DNA from: CAZKZZ01 sp964557375
GTDB lineage: Bacteria > Spirochaetota > Spirochaetia > SPDA01 > CAZJBZ01
Direction of reading: 5' to 3'
Assembly: GCA_964557375.1 (NCBI GenBank)
Contig: CAZKZZ010000194.1
Location: 1 to 5,828 of the forward strand
DNA: 5,828 bases
Below the pieces are notes generated by a model, which worked only from the letters and a program-made list of their open reading frames with translations, searched no databases and had not been told where the DNA came from. This document shows, piece after piece, positions 5,718 to 5,828 of the stretch. Positions within the stretch are counted from its first letter, which is position 1. Every line of letters starts with the position of its first letter. The position numbers were made by a program, and so were the translations under genes.

Positions 5718-5828
5718 AACAGAGAGACGCTATGCTCGGCACGGAGAGTATCGGAAAACTACTGGTCAAGCTTTCCGTTCCGGCGATGATAGGAATGATC
5801 GTGAATGCACTATACAACCTCGTCGATG
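5714..5828 (+). CDS. MATE family efflux transporter, N-terminal fragment (runs off window)
   Basis: Only 38 codons are visible before the window ends. The peptide contains LGTESIGKLLVKLSVPAM (8-25) followed by a hydrophobic stretch ending NALYNLVD (31-38). This is the characteristic opening of MATE (MepA/NorM-like, MatE domain) exporters: a Gly-Thr-X-X-Ile-Gly-Lys-Leu lead, then the first membrane helix with the Tyr-Asn-X-Val-Asp motif. Such proteins are inner-membrane antiporters that expel cationic drugs, dyes or metabolites using Na+ or H+ gradients. ATG 5714 overlaps the marR stop codon (ATGA), with GAGG 7 bases upstream inside the marR coding sequence, so translation is likely coupled. 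A full-length protein would be about 450 residues, so the cut is due to the window and not a sign of decay. Confidence 0.85.
   Translation, partial: MKQRDAMLGTESIGKLLVKLSVPAMIGMIVNALYNLVD

Overview
The window holds one complete ABC importer operon of the basic membrane protein (BMP) / purine-nucleoside type on the minus strand. Facing away from it on the plus strand is a MarR-type regulator followed by the first 38 codons of a MATE-family efflux pump. Coding density is high, base composition looks balanced, and there are no insertion sequences, CRISPR arrays, tRNA or rRNA genes. The likely host is a diderm bacterium, and I favour a free-living spirochaete (Spirochaeta-like). This rests mainly on the binding protein: its signal peptide ends Val-Phe-Ala-Gly-Gly with no lipobox cysteine and is followed by a Glu/Lys/Ala-rich linker, a style I associate with spirochaetal solute-binding proteins. 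That is inference, not proof.

Layout in coordinate order. 1-159 is the region downstream of the importer operon. It holds no supportable gene, but has a poly-A run that could be a minus-strand terminator and a hairpin with a T-run pointing the other way. 160-1278 (minus) is the BMP-family binding protein, preceded by an 89-base gap with a hairpin and a plausible promoter of its own. 1368-2321 and 2318-3568 (minus) are the two permeases, and 3565-5100 (minus) is the double-domain ATPase. The ATPase and both permeases are joined by 4-base ATGA stop/start overlaps, so transcription runs ATPase, permease 1, permease 2, binding protein. 5101-5219 is a compact divergent control region. 5220-5717 (plus) is the MarR regulator, and 5714-5828 (plus) is the MATE pump, again joined by an ATGA overlap and cut by the window edge.

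The importer would work as follows. The periplasmic protein captures a solute, by family most likely a purine nucleoside; the two dissimilar permeases form the channel; one tandem ATPase drives uptake, with one competent and one degenerate ATP site. MarR and MATE form the usual repressor plus drug-type exporter pair. The most useful non-coding signal is a perfect 7-bp inverted repeat (AGTTAGA-TT-TCTAACT, 5171-5186) over the predicted marR -10 box. It shares an arm with a second dyad (CTAAC-T-GTTAG, 5181-5191). This looks like an autoregulatory MarR operator. The importer promoter lies back to back with the marR promoter, their -35 boxes only 13 bp apart, so cross-talk between export and uptake is possible but not shown.

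I see no sign of a wholly new system. The points worth following are the control region, the binding protein placed last with its own promoter, the apparent leaderless GTG start of the ATPase, and the non-lipidated binding protein.
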